Below, one piece after another: positions 1 through 6,584 of a stretch of DNA of 9,766 bases (its first letter is position 1; the number at the start of each line of letters is the position of its first letter). The stretch spans positions 1 to 9,766 of the forward strand of contig JAIFMH010000219.1 of NCBI GenBank assembly GCA_020048595.1, written 5' to 3'. This DNA comes from Bacteroidota bacterium. Lineage in GTDB: Bacteria > Bacteroidota > Bacteroidia > Bacteroidales > UBA4417. The position numbers and the translations under genes were made by a program. The notes under the pieces were generated by a model. The model did no database searches. It was not told the origin of the DNA and saw nothing but the letters and a program-made list of their open reading frames with translations.

Positions 1-987
1 AACGATGCCGATTTCATCAATTCTACCACTGGCTGGGCTGTAGGCTCCAAAATCATGAAAACCACCGATGCAGGCGAAACCTGGAATATTCTATCTGTTA
101 TTAATGGTTCGTACATTGAGTCCGTTCATTTTACCGATGCAAATAAAGGTTGGATTGTTGGTGGTACAGGGAAAATGAAGAAAACCATCAACGGGGGAAC
201 AACCTGGGATTCGATACCAGCTTTAACGACAAACACGCTGAATTCTGTTTTTTTTATAAATTCAGATAAAGGCTGGATTGCCGGCGATGGCGGGATTGTG
301 ATGTCGACAATTGATGGCGGAATAAACTGGTCAGTACAATACTTACCTGCCGTTTTTAACGCGGTATTTTTTATCGACGAAAATACAGGTTTTTTAGCGG
401 GAGAATACGGCAAAGCCTATAAAACCAATGATGGAGGCCTGAACTGGTCCAAGCTCACTACCGGAACTACCGAAGACCTTGAGGATGTTACTTTTACCGA
501 TTCAAATACAGGTTGGATAGTAGGTTGGGATGGCACTATCCTTTCTACATTAAACGGTGGTACATCATGGACAAATCAGTCGGTAAACACAGGGTTGAAC
601 TTTTATTCTGTCAATATGCTTTCGTCTTCCGCAGGGTGTATTTGTGGCGAAGGAGGGGCTATTTTAGGTACTGCTCCGGAAACAGGGCTAACCGACTGGA
701 AAGCAACAAATGGGATTAGATATGCCCGATTGTTGCCCGGTTATCCGAATCCATCAGGCGGCTCAACTACAATTAAATATGAAATAGTAAAAAAGGCGGT
801 GATCAGTATTGAACTCATTGATCAATCTGGCAAGGTACTTAAAATATTGATTCAAAATCAATTAAAAGCGCCGGGAATCTATTCAGTAACTTTACCGGAA
901 ATACCCTACTTAACATCCGGACTTTATTTCTGCCGGTTGCATTCCTGTGGATCAGTTGATTCTCAAAAGATTATTATTCAGAAATAG
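1..987 (+). CDS. YCF48/BNR-like beta-propeller protein with T9SS sorting domain (5' partial)
   Basis: The frame is open from base 1 with no stop, so the true start and signal peptide lie upstream; the ATG at 55 is internal. The visible 328 residues contain tandem repeats of about 41 residues built on GW-[IL]-[VA]-G...T-x-x-GG-x-x-W. The closing Trp codons fall at 82, 205, 328, 445 and 568, a spacing of 117-123 bp. A sixth, decayed copy follows at about 610-690. This is the pattern of YCF48/BNR (sialidase-type) propeller blades, a fold used for binding; no catalytic residues are evident. The last 85 or so residues begin with YPNP (about 742) and carry the T9SS type A features: a GKVLKIL strand, LTSGLYFCRL and a final KIIIQK. 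The protein is therefore probably exported to the outer surface. The next gene starts 18 bp downstream and ends in a related sorting tail, so the two are probably co-transcribed. The ligand cannot be told from sequence. Confidence 0.85.
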   Translation, partial: NDADFINSTTGWAVGSKIMKTTDAGETWNILSVINGSYIESVHFTDANKGWIVGGTGKMKKTINGGTTWDSIPALTTNTLNSVFFINSDKGWIAGDGGIVMSTIDGGINWSVQYLPAVFNAVFFIDENTGFLAGEYGKAYKTNDGGLNWSKLTTGTTEDLEDVTFTDSNTGWIVGWDGTILSTLNGGTSWTNQSVNTGLNFYSVNMLSSSAGCICGEGGAILGTAPETGLTDWKATNGIRYARLLPGYPNPSGGSTTIKYEIVKKAVISIELIDQSGKVLKILIQNQLKAPGIYSVTLPEIPYLTSGLYFCRLHSCGSVDSQKIIIQK

Positions 988-1005
988 CGGCAAAATAACT
1001 TTACT

Positions 1006-2799
1006 ATGAAAAACAGAAAGTATTTTATCCTGGTTTCCCTGGTTATCATTAGTTTTTACTGCAAAGCGCAAACCATTTATGTGGATTCCTCCAATAACAC
1101 AGGGATCGAATACGGCACTGCTGTGAATCCCTTCAACACTATAAAAGAGGGGATTGCTGTGGCTGATCCCGGCGATACAGTTTTCATCAGGCAGGGAACC
1201 TATTTCCCCGATGAAAGCTTGAGTGGAACCGATAGTACCCTCTTTTTAAAAGCAGGTGTAAAACTAATTGGAGAAGGTGCAGATAAGAGCATTGTTGATG
1301 GATATATCGTTGACGCTTCGGTTAGTACTCTGCCCATTGGCATTGAAAAGCTCCGTTTCAAAGCGTTTTCCTTTGCCAGGGGAACAATTGCCGGTCCGTT
1401 CGCCGGACAAAGTATCATCAGAAATTGCAAAACCGGATTGATTGCTATTGTTCATGGGAAAAGTATTCCTGTAAACGATACCACACCTGGCCTGATATAT
1501 GGGTTTGTTATCGAAAACAATGACCTGGGCGAAGGGTTCATTGAATTCAAACAAGGGCCGGGCGTAGCCGAAAACAGGGTATCAGGCAATACCGCCGGAT
1601 ATATCGAACTGGCTTCAGGTGCCGGGTTCACTTATTTTATTGATGATAACGATGTCCATTTTGGCATCCTGGACAGATCGGGTGCCTGTAAAACTACCAT
1701 TTCCAACAACCGTATTTTCAACGGGGCAATCATCGACAAGAGTGGAGGTGGAGGGTATGGTGCAGAAGATGAAATTATTGAAAACAACGTGATTACAGCA
1801 ACTGAAAATTCCCCGGTTTTTATTGATGAAGATTATAAGGCCGGTATCAATGCAAGTTCACGTTCTGTAACCATCAGGGGCAATACTATTACCTGTGCAG
1901 GTAATATTTCGGGTATAAGATCACTTGCCGGTGCCCCCACGCATATTCTTAATAATATCATCACAATTGATGAGGTGCAGCAGCCAAATCCCGATCCATA
2001 CGAAGGAACATCAGGAATTTTAAATTATTCCGGATGGGGTTATGTTACCGGGAATAAAATACATGGCGGAAATATTGGATATTACAGCAAAGCGGGGACA
2101 GTAGAGTTTGCTGACAATGCAATAGAAAACTCTTATACAGGTTTTTACAGCATGGGTGCTGAAGTGGTTCATAACAACACCATTACAAACTGTAAAGGCG
2201 ACGGGATGCTCCTGGATGGATTGAGAGGCCCTTTATATTCCAATATTATCAAGAATAATGCAGGCTCAGGGATCCGGATTTTACGCATGCCAATTGACCT
2301 TGGAGGAGGAAAGGATAATTGCCCGGGACTGAACCAGATAACAGGAAATGGTAATTACGATTTGTATATCGGAAAAACAAGCACTCAATTCCCGGTTTTG
2401 TATGCCCGGTATAATGTCTGGGACCACACGGATACTTTGGATATCATGCAATACGACATCTACGATGGTAATGATTCCGCAGGATTAGTGGGAGTTGATT
2501 TTACTCCTGCTGGTTATTTGGGTATTGAAAATGCTGTTTCCATCAACCGTCTGAAAATTTCACCTAATCCATTTTCTCAATCTGCATCAATAACCTGGGT
2601 GTTAACAAAAAGAAGTATTGTTTCACTGAATATTCTCGATTTAACAGGGAAAGTGATCAAAATACTAGTAAATGAACAAATTGATCCGGGCGATCACCAG
2701 GTGGTTTTTGATGCAGCTAACCTGACGGCAGGAATGTATTTGTGTCAGCTTAAGGCGAATGGAAGAAGTGTGACAAAGAAAATGATCATAACCGGATAG
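1006..2799 (+). CDS. Secreted right-handed beta-helix (pectate-lyase-like) protein with T9SS sorting domain
   Basis: This 597-residue protein starts at an ATG followed by a typical Sec signal peptide: basic MKNRK, a hydrophobic core at about 6-18, and likely cleavage after CKA (residue 21). Residues 23-75 (TIYVDSSNN..., NPFNTIKEGI, ADPGDTVFIRQGTY) match the opening of DUF1565/pectin-lyase-fold proteins. Residues 75-500 are rich in short N-N-x-I turns (ENNDLG, SNNRIF, ENNVIT, NNTITNC, NIIKNNAGSGIRI), as expected of rungs of a parallel beta-helix. No polysaccharide-lyase catalytic motif is obvious, so it may be an adhesin or glycan-binding protein instead of an enzyme. The C-terminal T9SS type A domain covers about 516-597 (ISPNPF, LTGKVIKIL, LTAGMYLCQL, KKMIITG) and resembles the tail of the preceding gene. 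It follows that gene by 18 bp, suggesting an operon, although a TAACTTTA just before the start resembles a -7 box. Confidence 0.88.
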   Translation: MKNRKYFILVSLVIISFYCKAQTIYVDSSNNTGIEYGTAVNPFNTIKEGIAVADPGDTVFIRQGTYFPDESLSGTDSTLFLKAGVKLIGEGADKSIVDGYIVDASVSTLPIGIEKLRFKAFSFARGTIAGPFAGQSIIRNCKTGLIAIVHGKSIPVNDTTPGLIYGFVIENNDLGEGFIEFKQGPGVAENRVSGNTAGYIELASGAGFTYFIDDNDVHFGILDRSGACKTTISNNRIFNGAIIDKSGGGGYGAEDEIIENNVITATENSPVFIDEDYKAGINASSRSVTIRGNTITCAGNISGIRSLAGAPTHILNNIITIDEVQQPNPDPYEGTSGILNYSGWGYVTGNKIHGGNIGYYSKAGTVEFADNAIENSYTGFYSMGAEVVHNNTITNCKGDGMLLDGLRGPLYSNIIKNNAGSGIRILRMPIDLGGGKDNCPGLNQITGNGNYDLYIGKTSTQFPVLYARYNVWDHTDTLDIMQYDIYDGNDSAGLVGVDFTPAGYLGIENAVSINRLKISPNPFSQSASITWVLTKRSIVSLNILDLTGKVIKILVNEQIDPGDHQVVFDAANLTAGMYLCQLKANGRSVTKKMIITG

Positions 2800-3155
2800 T
2801 TCACTGCATGAAATATTTAACTTAATTCTTAGCGTCTCACTTTTAGTTCTTCCTTGGTGCAGCAATAAGGATGGACAATACATAATTCTTCAACTACCCG
2901 CATGTTACATGGCTTTTTGTTTCAAATATTGAGGCGTGATTGGATAATGGTAGCAATATTTTCGGTGTAATAACTTTCCTTCTATTTATTTACTGAATAG
3001 AAGTAGCATATATGCCGAATCCACTATTGATATAGGTTGGTCGCAAGTATTGATGAAAAGCCGCAGGAAGATTTTAGTGTATTCCACGAATCCAGCTATG
3101 GGCCGCAAAAAGCATAAAGAAAAATTCTTGAGAGAGTTAAAGTAAAATACACTGG
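2800..3155. other. Convergent intergenic region without a convincing gene
   Basis: This 356-bp gap separates two convergent genes. Apart from the inverted repeat at 2979-3003, I see only one short ATG-initiated frame (3053-3145, +, 30 residues, strongly basic: MKSRRK..., MGRKKHKEK, LRELK). It has no recognisable ribosome binding site, promoter or family, so I do not call it a gene. The rest is AT-rich with stops in all frames and may be decayed sequence. Confidence 0.5.
2979..3003. terminator. Candidate stem-loop between convergent genes
   Basis: CTTCTATT (2979-2986) is the exact reverse complement of AATAGAAG (2996-3003), with a 9-base loop. It lies between two convergent genes, where a bidirectional terminator is expected. 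It has no T-tract on either side and the stem is AT-rich, so terminator function is weakly supported. Confidence 0.25.
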
Positions 3156-4451
3156 CTAACTCCAAAATTCAAACAGATCCTCCTTGCTCTCTCTCTCCTT
3201 TAAAATCTCAAAAGTATCATTTCCATCAGCATATCCTATCACTTTGGGCATTTGCCGGCTGTTGTACCGCGACCACATGCTTAATGTGTACGCGCCGGTA
3301 TTGTGAATCAAAATGTAGTCGCCTTCTTCAGTTACGGGCAATTCCAAATCCATGGCAATCACATCACCTGCGAAACAAAGTGGGCCGGCAACCATGTATT
3401 TGTTTATATCGGTTCCGGTTTTTAATCTGCCTGCTTTATCAACTACAGTTATATGATGATACCAGTCATCCGGATTGTAGCACTTACGCAGTAGAAGATC
3501 AGCTCCTACATGTGTTATGATGATATTGTAATCAGACTCTCGTTTTACATACTCCACTTTTGATGCAACCCAGCCTGAATTTGCATAAATATACCTGCCA
3601 AATTCGGTTATCAGCCGGAACTGACCGTTAAAAAGTTCGGAGCATGAAGTTTTGAGCATTGCAGCATATTGCTCCATCGAAACCGGATTTATACCCGGAT
3701 GATACGAAACCGGAAGTCCTCCTCCGATATCAAATGTATCAACCAGGCTCTGATGTGAGTGCCGTTTGAGTTCTTCATTAACCTCAATCGCAAGGTCCAG
3801 TACTTTCCTGATCCCATCAATGATTAAAGGCACCGGGCAGCCTTGTGAGTCTATATGAACATGGATGGCACGCAACCAGTCATATTTCATGAAATAGGCT
3901 ATGATTTTCTCCCTGTTATGATTGACAGGAATACCAAACTTAGAAATTGTTCCTGCAACGCTTGTTGATTTAATAGTTCCGGCTCCAACCTGTGGATTTA
4001 TACGAACTCCAATTGTACTTTCCGAAGCTACGGTTTCAAGGATTTTACCTATTCTATCTAATTCATCAAAAGAATCGGCATTAATGTGAATGCCGGATTT
4101 TAACGCATATTCTATTTCGGCATTGGTTTTACAGGGAGAATCAAAAACAATTGTTTCGGGTGCGAATCCGGCCTTTTCGGCAAGGTGAAGTTCCGGTAAA
4201 CTGGCAACTTCAGCTCCAACACCGGAACCTTTAATCCTGGAAAGTATTTTTGTAATTGGATTAGCTTTTAAAGCAATAGCATGTATGGTATTTTGTGGAA
4301 ACAAATTCTGCAGGTCAATAATTCTTTCCTGGATAGAACTAAGATTATAAAACACAATTGCTGTATCGTCAGGATTGATAGTAGTTTTATCCTTAAGTGC
4401 TTTGCAGAAAGCAGAACTCATTTCTGCGCTTGAAAGATTCGGTTTAATCAC
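3156..4451 (-). CDS. Fold-type III PLP enzyme of the Orn/DAP/Arg decarboxylase 2 family
   Basis: 431 residues, about the length of diaminopimelate decarboxylase (LysA). The N-terminal alanine-racemase-type barrel has FYNLSSI (34-40), the expected PLP lysine K62 in ALKANP, GAEVAS (79-84), INADS (123-127) and RINPQVG...SKFGI (150-174). HVHIDSQG (197-204) and the phosphate-binding DIGGGLP (241-247) follow. The beta-domain has EFGR (283-286), GPLCFAGD (356-363) and GAYTLSMWSRYNSR (386-399), where Y388 should contact PLP. Several positions differ from LysA and ornithine decarboxylase: the usual HxGSQ is HIDSQ, EPGR is EFGR, and the acidic residue after the specificity-helix Cys is F360. PLP binding and amino-acid decarboxylation fit the family, but the substrate is open. 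It may belong to the poorly characterised Y4yA-type group; that name is from memory. The start is GTG (4449-4451) with an in-frame stop at 4473-4475; the alternative is the ATG at residue 11. It lies 237 bp after the acetyltransferase gene on the same strand, with its own candidate promoter. Confidence 0.88.
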   Translation of the reverse strand: MIKPNLSSAEMSSAFCKALKDKTTINPDDTAIVFYNLSSIQERIIDLQNLFPQNTIHAIALKANPITKILSRIKGSGVGAEVASLPELHLAEKAGFAPETIVFDSPCKTNAEIEYALKSGIHINADSFDELDRIGKILETVASESTIGVRINPQVGAGTIKSTSVAGTISKFGIPVNHNREKIIAYFMKYDWLRAIHVHIDSQGCPVPLIIDGIRKVLDLAIEVNEELKRHSHQSLVDTFDIGGGLPVSYHPGINPVSMEQYAAMLKTSCSELFNGQFRLITEFGRYIYANSGWVASKVEYVKRESDYNIIITHVGADLLLRKCYNPDDWYHHITVVDKAGRLKTGTDINKYMVAGPLCFAGDVIAMDLELPVTEEGDYILIHNTGAYTLSMWSRYNSRQMPKVIGYADGNDTFEILKERESKEDLFEFWS

Positions 4452-4537
4452 GTGCGGATTGTTTAAATTAGATCAGGTAATAAAAAAGGGAAATGTTGCG
4501 GTTCAACAGGATTCACCCACTTCTGTTCAGCCTGATA

Positions 4538-4566
4538 CAAACTTAGTTTTTTTTATCTCACGCAAA
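4538..4566 (-). promoter_or_regulatory. Candidate Bacteroidota promoter for the PLP enzyme gene
   Basis: On the minus strand, TAAGTTTG (4545 down to 4538) matches the Bacteroidota -7 consensus TAnnTTTG exactly. TTTG at 4566-4563 could serve as the -33 element with a 17-bp spacer, slightly shorter than the usual 19-21. This would give a leader of about 80 nt before the GTG at 4451. Confidence 0.42.
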
Positions 4567-4585
4567 GACATGAAGGCGCAAAGAG
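4557..4585. repeat. Short degenerate CGCAAAG repeat
   Basis: CACGCAAAGACATG followed by AAGGCGCAAAGAG contains two CGCAAAG units 15 bp apart. A CGCAAAGACGCAAAGG-type repeat is, from memory, a common intergenic motif in Bacteroidota and other bacteria. It overlaps the upstream half of the candidate promoter. Its function is unknown. Confidence 0.35.
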
Positions 4586-4688
4586 TTGATATGAAATGGC
4601 TTATTAGTATAGTTTGCTTTTGATTAATTGCCTGAAAATCAATTTAATTAATCTGATAATTCATTTTATGAACAGATCTTTCTATTTC

Positions 4689-5492
4689 TTATTGCACACT
4701 TTTCCGCTTTTGCAGCTTTTTAACTCTTCCGGCAATTTTATTCCTGATTTTCAAATAGGATGTCGGCGGGCCGGTTCTCACTTCTTTTCCATCAATATAC
4801 AATCCATCATGTATTCCCCATTCCGTTACAACATCCCGGTTTTTTGAATCATATTCCTGAATATTAATTTTACCCGGGAACTCTTGTGCTGCTCTCAACG
4901 CTCTTTCACAGGTAATACTCTGAGCCGGGCACCATCCATTTCTGATCAGGGTCAGATTTACTTTCTCCAGTCCTTTTTCAGGAAGCTTTTGGGGTTTTAT
5001 AAAGCGGGGCGGAATGGCATTTTCGTTAAACGGTTTCCAAAGCAATCTCATAAAACCGTATTTGTCGATTACTTTATAGCTATGTCGTTTAAACCACGAA
5101 GCCCTCATAAACACAGGGATCAGAAGTCCCCATGTAACCAATCCGTTTGTGCCAAGTAGCCGGCAATCTTCTTCGGCGGCTTTCAATAAAGCAGTTCCCA
5201 TGCCTCTTTTACGGTAATCCCCGCGCCCTGCTTTGTACCCATGCACCCAGATACATAAAACCACGTATAGATCTCTGCCTTCAAACATGGAATGTTCAAT
5301 CGGAACATACTGAATCATGCCGCCGATCACACTGTTTTCGTCGAGGGCAAATTTTACTCTCAGACCTTTGTCTTTCATGAATTCGTACCATTTCTGCTTG
5401 TAATCACCGGCTTCCTTCATCTCATCTGACCACTCTTCGAGACAGCAGAAATAGAGGGGCTCATTTTGGGGTGTGATGTCAGTTATTGTCAT
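4689..5492 (-). CDS. GNAT N-acetyltransferase with C-terminal thioredoxin-like (YoaP-type) domain
   Basis: 267 residues from an ATG at 5490-5492. Residues 1-155 form a GNAT fold. The acetyl-CoA pyrophosphate-binding motif R-x-x-G-x-G is R94-K-R-G97-M-G99 followed by TALLKAAEEDC, and WFKRHSYKVIDKYGFMRLLWKPF (133-155) is the typical closing 'aromatic-G-F' segment, broken here only by family-specific residues. Residues 175-267 form a second domain: VNLTLIRNGWCPAQ (178-191), a helix with C195, then GLYIDGKEVRTGPPTSY (230-246) and a basic end. This matches the YoaP-like domain found behind GNAT domains in Bacillus YoaP. Its strand-Cys-helix and GPP order suggests a thioredoxin-related fold; only one cysteine sits at the usual redox position (C188, WCPAQ), so classical CxxC chemistry is not available. 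The probable role is acetyl transfer to an unknown amine substrate. The gene is monocistronic or first in line before the PLP enzyme. Confidence 0.88.
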   Translation of the reverse strand: MTITDITPQNEPLYFCCLEEWSDEMKEAGDYKQKWYEFMKDKGLRVKFALDENSVIGGMIQYVPIEHSMFEGRDLYVVLCIWVHGYKAGRGDYRKRGMGTALLKAAEEDCRLLGTNGLVTWGLLIPVFMRASWFKRHSYKVIDKYGFMRLLWKPFNENAIPPRFIKPQKLPEKGLEKVNLTLIRNGWCPAQSITCERALRAAQEFPGKINIQEYDSKNRDVVTEWGIHDGLYIDGKEVRTGPPTSYLKIRNKIAGRVKKLQKRKSVQ

Positions 5493-5567
5493 CCTCTGCA
5501 GATTAAATTACCCGGTTTGCAGTTTGTGTATTCGCGGAATTTCCCTGATCTGCATTTCCGGTTAATA

Positions 5568-5598
5568 CAAAGTTAGGTTGGAAATCGCAAAAAGTCAA
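5568..5598 (-). promoter_or_regulatory. Candidate Bacteroidota promoter for the GNAT gene
   Basis: Reading the minus strand, TTG (5598-5596), a 20-bp spacer and TAACTTTG (5575-5568) match the Bacteroidota -33/-7 arrangement with ideal spacing. The leader to the ATG at 5492 would be about 70 nt. Confidence 0.5.
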
Positions 5599-5695
5599 CA
5601 ATGAAATTGTAAGGAAGGTTTGGAATATATTCGACTAAACATGCTGATAAACAACACTTTGGTTTATTTTATAGTCTATAGAAATAGCGTAGAAA

Positions 5696-5720
5696 ACAAC
5701 TAGCTGCAGCAGTTTGTTGT
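5696..5720 (-). terminator. Possible stem-loop terminator of the small hypothetical gene
   Basis: ACAACTAGCT (5696-5705) pairs with AGTTTGTTGT (5711-5720) around the loop GCAGC, with one mismatch and one G-T pair. On the minus strand the stem is followed by TTTTC. It lies about 95 bp beyond the stop of the minus-strand gene at 5815. The T-tract is short, so support is modest. Confidence 0.3.
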
Positions 5721-5814
5721 AAAAAGTAAGAAAGTTTGAATTTTCTACAAAATCGGCTGGTAGTAGTATCTGGAATATTTGTTGTTTAACCTGTTGCCGG
5801 AAGGAAAAAGCTGA

Positions 5815-6249
5815 TTATATGGATAGTTCAGCTTCGTTGAAATTCTTTAAAACTCCGCTCAACAGTTTTCTGCCGAATTTTACCCGTGTCTGGTACAAAA
5901 CCGGAAAAACATCCTGCCAGTTCAGACCAAGTTTTGCGAGCGTCTTGTTTTTTTCGTTTTCTGTCCAGTCCGATTCTTTATAAAACTCTATCTGTCCTTT
6001 ATCGGCAAATACTACAGGCTGAATATTTTCCATATCTCCTGATTCGTTGGGCGAACAGAAACCTATGTGTTTTGTCTTGTTGTTGAAGAAAAAGTCAGTG
6101 ATTACAATATGAATGGCATTAGTGCCTTCATTAACTTCAGTTTTATCCGATGCAATAACGTATTCAATCTTGTCAGCCATCCAATATTCCCATACCTGGT
6201 TTTCGAGTAGGTCAGCTTTTGACAGGTCAAGGAGTCGTTTTTTATCCAT
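5815..6249 (-). CDS. Hypothetical protein, 144 aa
   Basis: I do not recognise this family. I chose the ATG at 6247-6249 (MDKKRLLDLSKADLLENQVWEYW); the frame can be extended 15 codons to a TTG at 6294, which looks unlikely. The protein has no signal peptide or membrane segment and looks cytosolic and mixed alpha/beta, with aromatic-rich segments (VWEYWMADKIEYVI, IHIVITDFFFNN, VVFADKGQIEFYKESDW) and a charged helical end (VKFGRKLLSGVLKNFNEAEL). AACCTTTG at 6288-6281, one base from the -7 consensus, lies about 30 bp upstream of the start, but no TTG sits at the right distance. It stands alone between the divergent cysS gene and the GNAT gene. The small size, lack of partners and half-site-like GTTATGCGCC just upstream (6308-6299, minus) suggest an accessory gene. 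Confidence 0.65.
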   Translation of the reverse strand: MDKKRLLDLSKADLLENQVWEYWMADKIEYVIASDKTEVNEGTNAIHIVITDFFFNNKTKHIGFCSPNESGDMENIQPVVFADKGQIEFYKESDWTENEKNKTLAKLGLNWQDVFPVLYQTRVKFGRKLLSGVLKNFNEAELSI

Positions 6250-6390
6250 TTCAATAGTTTTATACTGTAAAACAGCTATACAAAGGTTATTCAACAGAGG
6301 CGCATAACATCCTCGTGTTTGGGCGCTCAGTTACCGTACTTTCGTTACGTAGCGGGGAACCAGACTTTTGAGTAGATGTGTTTGAAGCAG

Positions 6391-6405
6391 TCCCACAAGG
6401 TGGGA
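6391..6405. other. Small perfect hairpin upstream of cysS
   Basis: TCCCAC (6391-6396), loop AAG, GTGGGA (6400-6405): a perfect 6-bp GC-rich stem about 180 bp before cysS. There is no T-tract, and a T-box or other known leader element was not recognised. The function is unknown. Confidence 0.35.
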
Positions 6406-6555
6406 ATTTGCTCCCTACAAATATACTTATTTTTTTGAAGCGGAAAGGAAGTGGCCTGGTTTAAAAGTTATTAAAAGTTAAAAACCTGAATTCTTTTGAT
6501 TTTTCATGGAGCACGAATGACAAATCCTTCATTCTTTTTAATCTCCTAATTTCTC

Positions 6556-6563
6556 TACCTTTG
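6556..6563 (+). promoter_or_regulatory. Candidate -7 element of the cysS promoter
   Basis: TACCTTTG followed by CACC matches the Bacteroidota -7 consensus TAnnTTTG. It lies 21 bp before the ATG at 6585, leaving a short leader of about 15 nt. No TTG is found at the ideal -33 distance (TCTTTT instead). The element covers the upstream TTG at 6561, which argues against that codon being the start. Confidence 0.5.
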
Positions 6564-6584
6564 CACCTTGCAAAACAATGCAGC

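Larger units (their letters stand above)
5493..5814. other. Intergenic region between the GNAT and small hypothetical genes
   Basis: This 322-bp stretch holds the GNAT promoter at its left end and a stem-loop at 5696-5720. The rest is AT-rich, with stops in all frames and no recognisable gene or RNA. Confidence 0.5.
6250..6584. other. Divergent intergenic region upstream of cysS
   Basis: These 335 bp separate the minus-strand hypothetical gene from cysS. They contain GGCGCATAAC (6299-6308), a perfect small hairpin at 6391-6405 and the cysS promoter near 6556. The stretch 6300-6420 is more GC-rich than its surroundings and looks like inserted or repeated sequence, but I cannot identify it. 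I see no gene. Confidence 0.5.

Noticed and set aside
3053..3145. 30-codon basic ORF on the + strand (MKSRRK...LRELK)
   Set aside because: Too short, with no promoter, ribosome binding site or recognisable family; basic short frames occur by chance in A-rich DNA.
5493..5814. attC-like site downstream of the 144-aa hypothetical gene
   Set aside because: No copy of the expected complementary core GGCGCATAAC is present; GTTAAACAAC near 5780 does not pair with anything suitable.
6250..6294. TTG start adding 15 residues to the 144-aa hypothetical protein
   Set aside because: The ATG at 6249 is followed by a typical charged N-terminus, and the extension overlaps the best promoter-like sequence.
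6561..6584. TTG start giving cysS eight extra residues
   Set aside because: The TTG is part of the TACCTTTG promoter element, and the ATG at 6585 begins exactly where CysS proteins normally begin.
6309..6584. T-box or other riboswitch in the cysS leader
   Set aside because: The probable transcript start is only about 15 nt before the ATG, and no T-box sequence or specifier stem could be identified.
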